NCBI GenBank assembly: GCA_964397655.1
Contig: CAYNKA010000002.1
Coordinates: 372,001 to 436,000, forward strand
Origin: CAYNKA01 sp964397655
Lineage (GTDB): Bacteria; Spirochaetota; Spirochaetia; DTKZ01
Reading direction: 5' to 3'
Length of the DNA stretch: 64,000 bases
In this document: positions 9,101 to 16,783 of the stretch, piece by piece
How the letters are laid out: each line of letters opens with the position of its first letter
Position numbering within the stretch: position 1 is the first letter of the stretch
Made by a program: the position numbers and the translations under genes
Notes under the pieces: generated by a model
What the model was told of the DNA's origin: nothing
The model's input: only the letters and a program-made list of their open reading frames with translations
The model's database searches: none

Positions 9101-10658
9101 TGAGGCGGAGACCGAGGCCGAGATCCGCGGCCTTCCCGCACCCGAGGACCTCTTCGCCTCGTGGCTGTCCTTCCACGCCGCGGTCACGCCCCGGTTCTGC
9201 GCCGAGCTCTGGGGCCTTCCCGAGGAACGCATCGCGGCCCTCGTCGATAGCCTCCTCGAGGACGAACGGCTGGTGAAGGGCCGCCTCGTCGAGGACGGAG
9301 AGGAGGATGCGATCGCCCTCAAGGACAATTTCGAGCGCCTCCTCCGCTTCGCGCGGGCGAAGAGACGGAGGTCCGTGACGTCCCTCCCTCTCGAAAGCCT
9401 CGCCCCCTTCCTGGCCTCGATCCAGGGCGTCGGCAGGGAGACCCCGATCGAGCCCGAGCCGGCGATGGAAAAGCTCCTCGGCTTTCCCGCCCCGGCCGAG
9501 GACTGGGAGACCCGCATCCTCCCCGCGCGCATTCCCGATTACGACCCCCGTGTCCTGGACGGACTCCTCGCGACCACCGATCTCGAGTGGGCCGGCGCAG
9601 GGGAGGAACGCATCGCGTTCAGGCCGGCCGGCGAGGCCGCGCTCTTCGCCTTCCCGGCTTGGGACGGAGGCGCGAGGGACGGAACGGCCTCTTCCGAGCG
9701 GAAGGCCCTTTCACCGGAGGCCCCGGCGCTCGAATCTCTGGTGAGCGCCTTCGTCGACCCGAAGGGGAGGTACGCCTTCCGCGATCTCGAGGAACGGCTC
9801 GGGCTCCCCTCGGCGGACGCCGCCCGCCTCCTCTGGAGCGGGGTCTGGCGGGGGCTCGTCCTTTCGGACTCCTACGAACCCGTCCGCAGGGGGCTGGAGA
9901 ACGGCTTTTCGAGGAAGGACGCGAAGCCGCCGCCCGGGACCGTCAGGGACGTGAGGCGGGGCCTTCGAGGCTATCGTGCATCATTGCGGAGGAACCTTCC
10001 CGGCGAAGGCCTCTGGAGGCTCGCCCGGAACGGACCCGAGGCGGTGACGGATCCTGTCGAGGCCATGGAGGCGTCGAAGGAACGGGCCCGAGTCCTGCTC
10101 GGCAGGTACGGCGTGGTGTTCCGAGACCTCCTCAAGCGTGAGCTTCCGGGATTCAGGTGGCAGGACGTGTTCCCGGCGCTCAGGCTCATGGACCTCTCCG
10201 GCGAGATCCTCTCCGGGCTCTTCTTCGAGGGCGTCGAGGGGCCGCAATTCGCCTCGGGGGAGGCCGCGGCGACCGCCGCGGGAACATCGGGTTTCGGGCT
10301 CGCCCGCGTTTTCGTCCTGAACGCGCGGGATCCCGCCTCGCTCTCGGGGCTGGGGCTCCCCCTTCCGGGCCTCCCGAGGCGCGTCGCGGGATCGGACACG
10401 GTCTACCGGGACGGGAGGCTCGCTCTCGTCTCGGAGAACAACGGCGAACGGCTCGAATTCCTCGTGCCTCCTCAAGACGAGGGGATTCCCGACCTCCTCT
10501 CGGCCCTCGCGAGGTTCCTCGGCCGGAGGTCGCGGGGCGCAGCGTTCCGCGTGGCGGAGATCAACGGCACGGCTGCGAGGAACAGCCCGTACAAACCGCC
10601 GCTCGAAGCCTTCGGATTCAAGGATTTCTTTAAGGACCTCAGGTTCTGGCCGAAGTGA
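6180..10658 (+). CDS. lhr: Lhr-type DEXH-box ATP-dependent helicase
   Basis: This is a large superfamily 2 helicase of the Lhr group (3'-5' DNA or RNA:DNA unwinding in repair), 1492 residues, close to the length of long Lhr proteins. The N-terminal half has Walker A 'APTGTGKT' (Lys49), DEIH box (Asp167), 'SATLADP', and motif VI 'QRIGRAGHRVGE'. The Lhr core winged-helix region follows. The second half (about 860-1490) is the less conserved Lhr C-terminal extension and ends with the recognisable '(N)GTAARNSPY' stretch. The ATG at 6180 begins 'MQGLEIFHPLVAEWF', the usual N-terminus. An open frame upstream to 6069 is not conserved-looking. The promoter lies directly against this ATG. Confidence 0.92.
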   Translation: MQGLEIFHPLVAEWFAARYGSPTRAQEAAWPKIASGENVLVTAPTGTGKTLAAFLWALDRMIRGDDGWERGAVRLLYVSPLKALNTDIRENLTGPLGELEKLFSSRGLGFPRLVAATRSGDTPQEERRRMLKRPPEILITTPESLAILLLSPAGREMFGGLRCVILDEIHALLPEKRGTLLAAGLEHLTLVAGEFQRIALSATLADPREAAAFVGGFVRRGEAYEPRPVAVAEAASPKRIELSLDYLPPGDRREGDTPWEAVADRLREIVLAHRSTLVFVNNRRSAERLAHLVNRDGAEPLVYAHHGSLSREIRAEVESRLRRGRLRGIVATSSLELGIDVGELDQVVLVETPFSVSSAVQRIGRAGHRVGETSRGIFLPLHGADLAAAASMAPLVLARDIEPVRIPRNPLDILVQVVLSLATDRVWRKDELYAFILRIAPYRDLPRPAFERVLDMLAGRYASTRVQELSPRIALDEKEGTVRALPGARLALYAKGGAIPERGYFKVKVADSGAVLGEVDEEFVWERRIGDRFHFGSRGWKITGMDSQAVEVVPWSGPENIFVFYKGDANPSFFHFAERRAFFLERLDAEVGSQTAEGGIAAMPGTTKEAASALAAYLRSQKEATGTGLPHRHRVLVERTTAPGAGEDLGEIVLHAPFGGAVNLPLALAIKALLREAGFEAEVFADDSTAVFLLPGARAKDADLGGLLRKLATRDVRRLVMSELPASGFFGARFRENAGRALLLPDAGFGRRIPLWLLRLKSKKLLDAVRGMEDFPVAAETFRQCMEDLFDLPNLALVLAEIAEGTVSVDECVTPRPSPFARGVLWKSVNVLMYEDDAPASSGRTGAEGLAGLLLDPYDRPEARPEDARDFASRLARTAPGYAPQSAEELVSWTRDRVLVSADEWEALAARVREDGNSFLDDEEGASYVAARVFALRLPGAAIDAWATIPALALLRRTFRIEAGLPPELGARLAEAETEAEIRGLPAPEDLFASWLSFHAAVTPRFCAELWGLPEERIAALVDSLLEDERLVKGRLVEDGEEDAIALKDNFERLLRFARAKRRRSVTSLPLESLAPFLASIQGVGRETPIEPEPAMEKLLGFPAPAEDWETRILPARIPDYDPRVLDGLLATTDLEWAGAGEERIAFRPAGEAALFAFPAWDGGARDGTASSERKALSPEAPALESLVSAFVDPKGRYAFRDLEERLGLPSADAARLLWSGVWRGLVLSDSYEPVRRGLENGFSRKDAKPPPGTVRDVRRGLRGYRASLRRNLPGEGLWRLARNGPEAVTDPVEAMEASKERARVLLGRYGVVFRDLLKRELPGFRWQDVFPALRLMDLSGEILSGLFFEGVEGPQFASGEAAATAAGTSGFGLARVFVLNARDPASLSGLGLPLPGLPRRVAGSDTVYRDGRLALVSENNGERLEFLVPPQDEGIPDLLSALARFLGRRSRGAAFRVAEINGTAARNSPYKPPLEAFGFKDFFKDLRFWPK

Positions 10659-10691
10659 CCGTATCGCGGCCGCCTTTTTTACGGTCCGGCT

Positions 10692-10720
10692 GTTCACGAT
10701 CGCGAGAATTCTGATACAGT
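10692..10720 (+). promoter_or_regulatory. extended -10 promoter of the Na/Pi cotransporter gene
   Basis: GTTCAC, 17 bases, then TACAGT preceded by TGA (extended -10, TGnTACAGT). Only 8 bases separate the -10 from the ATG, including AGGGA. Confidence 0.5.
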
Positions 10721-10728
10721 AGGGACCG

Positions 10729-12441
10729 ATGATCCTACAACTGCTGCAAATCGGCGGCGCTCTCGGCATCTTCCTCTACGGGATGAAGCTCATGAGCGAC
10801 GGCATCCAGAAGACTGCCGGAGACCGCCTCCGAACCGTTCTCAACTTCATGACGATCAACAGGTTCACCGCGGTTCTCACCGGCACGGTGGTCACGGGAA
10901 TAATCCAATCGTCCTCGGCCACGACGGTCATGGTCGTCAGCCTCGTGAACGCCGGCCTCTTCTCGCTGAAACAGGCGATCGGCGTCATCATGGGGGCGAA
11001 CATCGGCACGACGGTCACGGCCTGGATCGTCGCGTTGATCGGCTTTTCCATGGACATAGCGGCCTTCGCCCTCCCGTCGATCGCCCTGTCCCTCCCTTTC
11101 CTCTTCATCGGCTCGCTGCGGAAAAAGGATTTCGGGGAATTCCTTCTCGGCTTCGGTCTCCTCTTTCTCGGACTTTCCCTGCTCAAGTCGTACGTGCCGA
11201 ACATCAAGGACCATCCGGAGGCGCTCCAATTCCTCACGGCTTACACCGGCCTGGGAATGCTGAGCTACCTCATCTTCGTGGCCGCGGGGACGATCCTGAC
11301 GATCGTCATCCAGTCGTCGAGCGCGGCCATGGCCATCACCCTCACCATGGCCTATTCCGGATGGATCGACCTTCCGACCGCCGCGAGTCTCTGTCTGGGC
11401 GAGAACATCGGCACGACCATCACGGCCTACCTCGCCGCCATGAACCAGAACGTCACGGCGCGCCGGGCGGCTCGGGCCCACACGCTGTTCAATATGATCG
11501 GAGTCTTCTGGATGGCATTCGCGTTCCGGCCCTTCCTCTTCCTGCTCACGGCACTCATCCCCGACGATCCGGGCAGCAGAACCGTGATCGCGGAAAGGCT
11601 CGCCCTGTTCCACACCATGTTCAACGCCGCGAACACCTTCCTCTTCATCTGGTTCGTCGGACCGTACGAGAGGCTCGTGACCTTTCTCGTGAGGCCCCGT
11701 AAGGGCGAGGAAAGCCTGCGCTACCGCCTCGTCTACTCCGCTGCGGAGAGCAGGCAGTCGCCGGAAATCAACATCATCAAGGCCCAGGCCGAGATCAAGA
11801 AGCTCGCGGGGCTCGTCGAGGACATCTACGTCCTCGCGGGCGAGGCGGTCTCGGGGCCGTACAAGAAGGCAGCGGCCACGGCGGAGGTGGCGCTTTCGAA
11901 GAAGGAACTCATATCCGCGATGCACGACGAGATCACCAAGTTCCTCGTCCACAGCTCGAGGGAGAACCTCACGCAGAAGAGCCAGGAGAAGATCAATCTC
12001 CTCGTGCGCATCGTGAACGAACTCGACTCCATCGCCGACTCCTGCGGGAAGCTCGCGAACTGCGCCCTCCACAAGGCGGACAAGAAGATCGAGTTCGACA
12101 AGCAGGGGAGCGAGCAGATCGTCTCCTTTCTCGGCATGGTGAAGAATTTCCTGGATTTCAACAACGTCCACCTCTCCGAACACCTGACGCAGGCCCAGCT
12201 CGAGGAGGCGCTCAATTTCGAGAACGCCATCGACGAAAACCGGGACTCGATGAAGAAGGGCGCCAGGAAGCGGCTCAAGCACAGGACGACCGGGGTCAAG
12301 GACGAACTCCTCTTCATCGACATCCTCAAGCACGTCGAGCACATCGGCGACCACTCGTTCGAGATTTCGCGCTCTCTGTACCAGATCCACTCCGGGCTCG
12401 GAAGCGTGCCGGCGGTCGATGACAGGCGGTCGAAGCAGTGA
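10729..12441 (+). CDS. Na+/phosphate cotransporter with PhoU-like tail (NptA/YjbB family)
   Basis: This inner-membrane sodium-dependent phosphate transporter has 570 residues. The membrane part contains the two inverted family repeats, each with the QSSS signature: 'QSSSATT' at Gln60 and 'QSSSAAM' at Gln195. Each is followed by 'GANIGTT' or 'GENIGTT'. From about residue 345 the protein is soluble and helical with PhoU-like spacing, as in the YjbB subgroup; this part may sense phosphate or limit uptake. The stop codon overlaps the GTG start of the next gene (GTGA), so the two are translationally coupled. Confidence 0.92.
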   Translation: MILQLLQIGGALGIFLYGMKLMSDGIQKTAGDRLRTVLNFMTINRFTAVLTGTVVTGIIQSSSATTVMVVSLVNAGLFSLKQAIGVIMGANIGTTVTAWIVALIGFSMDIAAFALPSIALSLPFLFIGSLRKKDFGEFLLGFGLLFLGLSLLKSYVPNIKDHPEALQFLTAYTGLGMLSYLIFVAAGTILTIVIQSSSAAMAITLTMAYSGWIDLPTAASLCLGENIGTTITAYLAAMNQNVTARRAARAHTLFNMIGVFWMAFAFRPFLFLLTALIPDDPGSRTVIAERLALFHTMFNAANTFLFIWFVGPYERLVTFLVRPRKGEESLRYRLVYSAAESRQSPEINIIKAQAEIKKLAGLVEDIYVLAGEAVSGPYKKAAATAEVALSKKELISAMHDEITKFLVHSSRENLTQKSQEKINLLVRIVNELDSIADSCGKLANCALHKADKKIEFDKQGSEQIVSFLGMVKNFLDFNNVHLSEHLTQAQLEEALNFENAIDENRDSMKKGARKRLKHRTTGVKDELLFIDILKHVEHIGDHSFEISRSLYQIHSGLGSVPAVDDRRSKQ

Positions 12442-13238
12442 AGCTGACGTTCTTCGGAACCGGCACATCCCACGGCATTCCCGTCGTCGGCTGTTCCTGC
12501 CCGACCTGTACGTCGTCGGACCCGAAGGACAGGCGCACGAGGGCCTCGATCCTCGTGACTGCGGACGGGTCCGATTTTCCCGGCGTCGAGGGACGGAGGA
12601 ACATCCTCGTGGACACGGCGACCGAATTCCGCCTCCAGGCGGTGGCGGCCGGGCTCGTCTCGCTCGACGCCGTCCTCTACACGCACGCCCACGCCGACCA
12701 TCTCCACGGACTCGACGACGTGCGCCCCCTCTGCGAGCGGGAGCCGATCCCGCTCTACGGCCTTCCCGACACTCTGGAAGAGCTCGAGGAGAGGTTCCGC
12801 TACATCTTCAGGCCCCGCCAGATCGGCGGAGGAGTGCCCAGGGTGAGGCTCGTCCCGGTGAAGCACGAGGAATTCAGGGCCGCCGGGGTCCCGGTGACCC
12901 CGATCCCGGTGAAGCACGGCGAGCTCGACATCCTGGGCTACAGGATAGGCGGCTTCGCCTACCTCACCGACACGAGCCTGATACCGGAGACCTCCTATCC
13001 CCTGCTCGAAGGGCTGGACGTCCTCGTCATAGGCGCGCTCAGGCACAGACCCCACCCCACCCACTTCAGCGTGGCGGAGGCCCTCGCCGAAATCACGAAG
13101 ATCCGGCCCCGGAGGGCCTTCCTCACCCACATCTGTCACGAGCTCGGCCACGAGGGCATAAAAAAAGAGCTGCCCCCGGGGGTAGCTCCTTCCTACGACG
13201 GTCTGTCCCTCACCGCGGAGGGCCGCGTCAGACCTTGA
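12438..13238 (+). CDS. metallo-beta-lactamase-fold hydrolase, PhnP-like
   Basis: This is a dinuclear-metal hydrolase of the PhnP/RNase Z-like group. The 266-residue protein begins 'MKLTFFGTGTSHGIP', followed by two cysteines (CSCPTC) found in PhnP-like proteins. It carries the metal motif HxHxDH (His83, His85, Asp87, His88), 'LTDTS' and a late 'THICHE'. PhnP cleaves cyclic phosphate diesters; the coupling to a phosphate transporter (4-base GTGA overlap) fits a phosphate-related role, but that is inference. The 3' end contains the terminator of convergent rpmB and overlaps its stop by 11 bases. Confidence 0.85.
   Translation: MKLTFFGTGTSHGIPVVGCSCPTCTSSDPKDRRTRASILVTADGSDFPGVEGRRNILVDTATEFRLQAVAAGLVSLDAVLYTHAHADHLHGLDDVRPLCEREPIPLYGLPDTLEELEERFRYIFRPRQIGGGVPRVRLVPVKHEEFRAAGVPVTPIPVKHGELDILGYRIGGFAYLTDTSLIPETSYPLLEGLDVLVIGALRHRPHPTHFSVAEALAEITKIRPRRAFLTHICHELGHEGIKKELPPGVAPSYDGLSLTAEGRVRP
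13160..13188 (-). terminator. rho-independent terminator of rpmB inside the MBL gene
   Basis: Read on the minus strand, a long stem GAGCT-(A/C)-CCCC / GGGG-AGCTC is followed by seven T. It starts 40 bases past the rpmB stop and lies wholly inside the coding end of the convergent gene. Confidence 0.8.
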
Positions 13239-13416
13239 CGACCTTGTTGCTCTTCAGGCAGCGGGTGCACACCTTGATCGTGGTCTTGGTCGCTCCGACG
13301 AGGGTCTTGATCTTCACCAGGTTCGGTCGCCAAACCCGCCTGGTTGCGTTCTTCGCATGGCTGATGTTGTTGCCGGTAACCGTATGTTTTCCGCAAATAT
13401 CGCATTTTCGTGACAT
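13228..13416 (-). CDS. rpmB: 50S ribosomal protein L28
   Basis: This is ribosomal protein L28 of the large subunit. The 62-residue protein begins 'MSRKCDICGKHTVTGNNISHAKN' in separated family blocks and ends with 'KVCTRCLKSNKV'. The CxxC pairs near both ends mark the zinc-binding (C+) form. The ATG at 13416 has AGGA upstream; the open frame continues 16 codons further back without similarity. It is monocistronic, with its own promoter and a terminator placed inside the neighbouring gene. Confidence 0.96.
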   Translation of the reverse strand: MSRKCDICGKHTVTGNNISHAKNATRRVWRPNLVKIKTLVGATKTTIKVCTRCLKSNKVVKV

Positions 13417-13460
13417 GACTTCATCCTGCCTCGATCGAATAAGATGGAGATACAAAGAGG

Positions 13461-13489
13461 ACAATAGCAGAAATCGCCGAAAGTGTAAA
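13461..13489 (-). promoter_or_regulatory. promoter of rpmB
   Basis: On the minus strand: TTTACA, exactly 17 bases, TATTGT. The predicted leader to the rpmB ATG is about 38 bases and contains a ribosome-binding site. Confidence 0.7.
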
Positions 13490-13501
13490 GAGGCGGTACG
13501 T

Positions 13502-13609
13502 CAAGAATCCGTTTTCGGGAACAGGTCGACCGGAGCCTGCATTTCGGCTAATTCTGCGGACACGACGAGAGCGCGGCGTGAATCACAAGGCCCCGCGAAC
13601 GGATTCTTG
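13502..13609. repeat. 12-base perfect inverted repeat with 84-base centre
   Basis: CAAGAATCCGTT at 13502-13513 is matched by its exact reverse complement at 13598-13609. The arms could pair in an RNA or be the ends of a small element. Confidence 0.5.
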
Positions 13610-13646
13610 CTTCGACAGAGCGACGCTTGGAGGCTCGCCGGCTTGA

Positions 13647-13707
13647 AACCGCGCCCTAAAATACGGCGCGGTTCCTGCGAGCGCCGCAGGAATAAGAGCG
13701 GCACCGC
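13647..13707. repeat. cluster of three hairpins
   Basis: AACCGCGCC / GGCGCGGTT with a 9-base loop (13647-13673) is followed at once by CCTGCG / CGCAGG with a 5-base loop (13674-13690). A weaker AGCG / CGCT follows near 13697-13708. The arrangement resembles REP-type palindromic units. Confidence 0.5.
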
Positions 13708-13955
13708 TTGGAAAGGCGGCGAGGGTGGGTGGGAGTTGCAGGTTTGGGGACACTGGGCTGTTGTATGGATGATCTTGGGTATTTCAGGCAAGTCGGAGTG
13801 ACAAGGACGATCCGAGTTGTGGAGAAAGTCGTCTGTTGGGAGCAGCTTCGAGGCGAGGCGGATCGTCTGATACGCGCCGTTAGGAATGCGGCGAATAGGA
13901 AGAACTTGCCGTCTCGGGAAGCATCGAGTAGAATTCGACCCGACGGGAGGATACC

Positions 13956-14735
13956 ATGGTTCCACTGCTCCGTGAAGCCCTGAGGCTGAAGGCCGAGGGG
14001 ATCAGATCCGCCTTCGTGACCGTCGTCTGGACCGAGGGAAGCGTCCCCCAGGTCCCCGGGGCCAAGATGCTCGTCGCCCCGTCCCCGGGGGGCGTACTCA
14101 CCTCGGGGACCGTGGGCGGCGGCGAGCTCGAACGCAGGGCCGCCTGCGAAGCGGCGGAGGTCCTCGCGTCGGGTTCCGGCGCCGCCTATTACGTGAAAGA
14201 CCTCGCCGCCGACCTCGGGATGGCCTGCGGCGGCAGGGTCGGCTACCTCGTCGAGCCGCTCGAATCGGCGGACAGGCTCGTCATTTGCGGCGGAGGGCAC
14301 ATCGGGCTCTCGGTCTACAGGATCATGAAGGACATGGATTTCTCGATCACCGTCGTAGACGAGGGGGAGGAGAAGGCGCTCCGGGAAAGGTTCCCCGACG
14401 CCGCGATCGTGCCCTCTTTCGAAGAAGGGGAGCTGGAAAAGAGACTCGCGACGGACGAAAGGACCTACGTGGTGATCGCGAGCCGGAACCATCCGTCGGA
14501 CTTCCGCCTGGCGCGGTTCTTCATGAAGAGGGACTGGGCCTACCTGGGGGTCATAGCGAGCGCGAACAAGGCAACTGCGCTCAAGAAGGAACTCGAGGAG
14601 GAAGGGTACGGCAGGGAGAAGATCCTCCGGCTGTCGTCGCCCATCGGCATCCCCTTGGGCGGACCGCGACCCCAGGAGATCGCGGTCTCGATCGCCGCGG
14701 AGATCATCCGGCGCCGTTACGACGCTACCAGGTGA
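13956..14735 (+). CDS. XdhC/CoxI-family protein
   Basis: XdhC-family proteins insert or modify the molybdenum cofactor of xanthine dehydrogenase-type enzymes, or act as related NAD(P)-fold proteins. The 259-residue protein has the N-terminal XdhC/CoxI block ('GSVPQVPGAKMLV', 'GTVGGGELE') at residues 20-55. A Rossmann half starts at 'LVICGGGHIG' (about 109) and ends with 'SSPIGIPLGGPRPQEIAVSIAAEI', typical of the family. GGGAGG lies six bases before the ATG. No molybdenum hydroxylase subunits are nearby, so its client is elsewhere or it does another job. The last 11 bases overlap the convergent FecR gene. Confidence 0.87.
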   Translation: MVPLLREALRLKAEGIRSAFVTVVWTEGSVPQVPGAKMLVAPSPGGVLTSGTVGGGELERRAACEAAEVLASGSGAAYYVKDLAADLGMACGGRVGYLVEPLESADRLVICGGGHIGLSVYRIMKDMDFSITVVDEGEEKALRERFPDAAIVPSFEEGELEKRLATDERTYVVIASRNHPSDFRLARFFMKRDWAYLGVIASANKATALKKELEEEGYGREKILRLSSPIGIPLGGPRPQEIAVSIAAEIIRRRYDATR

Positions 14736-15390
14736 TGACGAGGGTCGCGGTGGTGGAGGTCGTCTGCGCCGCCGGAGGAGCCTGCGTGGAGATTCCTGGG
14801 GCGTCGGCAGGAGTCTGAATGGGCGCCACCGTCGCCTTCTCGCTGATCTGGACCTCCGGAGTAAGCGGCCGTCCGGCTGCCGGAACGAAGCCCTGCTGGC
14901 CGGCGGAATAGACCCTCCCCAGGCCGGTCCTGTTCGCGAGCCGCACGCGTCCGTCCTTGACGTCCAGGTGTTGGCCGTCGAACGTGAATATCGTTCCGCG
15001 GATCGCGGCGGTGGAGACGGGCGAACGCACGGTGAAATCGTTCCTGAGGGCGGGGTCCTTCTTCACCTCCACGCGAATCTTGCCGACGCGGAGGTCGAGC
15101 TGGGTCTGAAGCTCGTCACGCCGCTTGATGAGCTCGCTGAGCGTGAGGCGCGAGAGGGGCTGGACCTGGATTTCCGAGTTCGCGATGACGACGGTCGCCC
15201 GGGAATTGAATCCCGTGGAAATCTGCGTGCCGAGATCGACCTTGGCCCCCTTGACCGCGGGTTCCCAGGCGCCGCCCGAGGCGCGAATCTCCACCTTTCC
15301 GCTCACTTCCCTGACGGAGCCGCTCTCCTGGGCGAAGAGTCCCGCAAGCGCGACGACGCCCGCGACCGTAAGAATCACCGTTTTCTTCAT
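14725..15390 (-). CDS. secreted FecR-domain protein
   Basis: This 221-residue exported protein has a signal peptide (residues 1-20, cleavage after LFA) and a FecR domain at about 27-150. The domain shows 'VSGKVEIRASGGAW', 'STGFNSRATVVIANSEIQV' and 'SPVSTAAIRGTIF', a pattern common in spirochaete envelope proteins. The tail is rich in Pro, Ala and Thr. It is the last gene of a three-gene envelope operon, 23 bases after the barrel gene. In this group FecR domains are thought to bind envelope polymers or partners rather than control iron; its role is not known. Confidence 0.8.
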   Translation of the reverse strand: MKKTVILTVAGVVALAGLFAQESGSVREVSGKVEIRASGGAWEPAVKGAKVDLGTQISTGFNSRATVVIANSEIQVQPLSRLTLSELIKRRDELQTQLDLRVGKIRVEVKKDPALRNDFTVRSPVSTAAIRGTIFTFDGQHLDVKDGRVRLANRTGLGRVYSAGQQGFVPAAGRPLTPEVQISEKATVAPIQTPADAPGISTQAPPAAQTTSTTATLVITW

Positions 15391-15413
15391 GATTATAATC
15401 TATCCCTCTCTCG

Positions 15414-16715
15414 TCAGAACGTCATGAAAAATTTTATCGTTGCCTTGTACCTCGGAGTGTCGTCGTAGAAGGCTCCCTTCGTCCCCGAAGCCGGGAAGAA
15501 GGATCCGATGCCCAGGCTCAGGCCGCAGTCCGAGTACAGCCGGAAATTGGCGGTCAGGTCGAATTCCGGGCCGAGAAAATGGTCGACGGAATCCGTCGAA
15601 TCGAGTCCGCCCTCGGATATGGCCCCGGTTTCCGTACGGAAGAAGAGGATGGTCCTGAGTTCGGTCTGGAGCCTGTCTATGGGCTTCAGCGAATAGCCGA
15701 AATCCACGAGGGTGATGTTCGCCATCCTCGGCGAAAAGACGATTCCCGTATCCTGTTTCGAAATCGGCAGAAAGGCCCGGCTGTGATCCTTCTTTTCCTC
15801 GTAGAGGGTGAAGGTGCCCTTGTCGCCAGAAGAGCGGAGCACGCGGAACTGCACGCGGGTATGAAAAAACTCCTCCCAATAGAAGCGGAGCCCCAATCCC
15901 TCGAAGTCGGAGAATATGATGGTGTCGTTGCCGATCGTCCCCATGCCGACGTAGCCGAAGACATGAAGGAACAGCCGGTTCGTGATCGGCCCCTCCGTTC
16001 CGAGGCCCAGATACTGGGTGTTCACCCGCGATCCGCCCGTGACGAGCTCCGAAGTCGGCCGCAGGTCCTGCTGGAGGATGCAGGAAAGCACGACGTCCTG
16101 ATCGAAGACCGAGTCCGGGATCCTGGCGAGAAAAACGCCGAGGGCGCGCGCAGGAGCGTAGGTCACGTCGTCGTCGGACGCCTCGAAGGAATCCGAGCGG
16201 GACAGGACGATCGTCGAGTTGGGCTTCAACAGAAAACCGGTGTAGGCCGCCGCGAAGGACAGCGAGGAATAGGAAAAATCGAGGGCGAGCCTGGCGCCGT
16301 CGGCCTTGTGGTTGAGGAGAAAGCCGCTGAAATCCGTGAAGACGAACCTTCCGAGCTCGACGCCTATCTCGGAGTCGAGGAGGGGAAACCGGGGAATCCT
16401 GAACGACAGCCGCGCCATGTCGATGTCGAAAAGGTAGGGCCGGTCGACGTTCGTCGTGAAATTTCCCTGGAGAAAGAGGGACGCCGTCTTGGCGTAATCG
16501 AGCGACGCCCACAGGGTGTCGATCTGCTCGAGGACGGGATTCCCTTCGTTTCCGTCGTAGTCCCAGCCGCTCTCGAGGGAGGCCGAACCGCCCCAGTCCG
16601 CGGCGAATTGAGCGTGACTCTCCCGGGGAAACGCGGAGAGCAGAACCAAGATGAACAGGGGAAGGACGAAACGACGAGCCGTCGAGCCCCTCCCCTCCCC
16701 TTCGTTGCACGCCAT
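15414..16715 (-). CDS. predicted outer-membrane beta-barrel protein
   Basis: This 433-residue protein has a signal peptide at about residues 10-35 ('FVLPLFILVLLSAFPRESHAQ'-type, cleavage after HA). Alternating amphipathic strands follow, many with aromatic ends, and the last residue is Phe (KFFMTF), as needed for barrel assembly. GAAGGAGG precedes the ATG. I do not recognise a specific porin family. It lies 68 bases after the lipoprotein gene and 23 before the FecR gene; the three products may form one envelope complex. Confidence 0.65.
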   Translation of the reverse strand: MACNEGEGRGSTARRFVLPLFILVLLSAFPRESHAQFAADWGGSASLESGWDYDGNEGNPVLEQIDTLWASLDYAKTASLFLQGNFTTNVDRPYLFDIDMARLSFRIPRFPLLDSEIGVELGRFVFTDFSGFLLNHKADGARLALDFSYSSLSFAAAYTGFLLKPNSTIVLSRSDSFEASDDDVTYAPARALGVFLARIPDSVFDQDVVLSCILQQDLRPTSELVTGGSRVNTQYLGLGTEGPITNRLFLHVFGYVGMGTIGNDTIIFSDFEGLGLRFYWEEFFHTRVQFRVLRSSGDKGTFTLYEEKKDHSRAFLPISKQDTGIVFSPRMANITLVDFGYSLKPIDRLQTELRTILFFRTETGAISEGGLDSTDSVDHFLGPEFDLTANFRLYSDCGLSLGIGSFFPASGTKGAFYDDTPRYKATIKFFMTF

Positions 16716-16783
16716 TCGATCCTCCTTCTCACGGCCGATAATTCGATTTCATCCGGCTCGCCGGCCCGGCTGCCTGACGCACA

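Larger units (their letters stand above)
13490..13943. other. 454-base stretch without a supported gene; structured non-coding DNA
   Basis: Open frames exist on both strands here but overlap each other and have no recognisable domain, start signal or consistent codon use. The stretch holds several inverted repeats (listed separately) and less extreme G+C than the genes around it. It could be a repeated palindromic element or an RNA gene. Confidence 0.5.

Noticed and set aside
10648..10680. Possible terminator after lhr (GGCCG / CGGCC then six T)
   Set aside because: The stem is only five base pairs with a 14-base loop and includes the stop codon; too weak to call.
13501..13965. A 154-codon minus-strand frame in the non-coding island
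   Set aside because: It overlaps other frames, has no ribosome site or domain, and its codon use does not match the neighbouring genes; the hairpins explain the sequence better.
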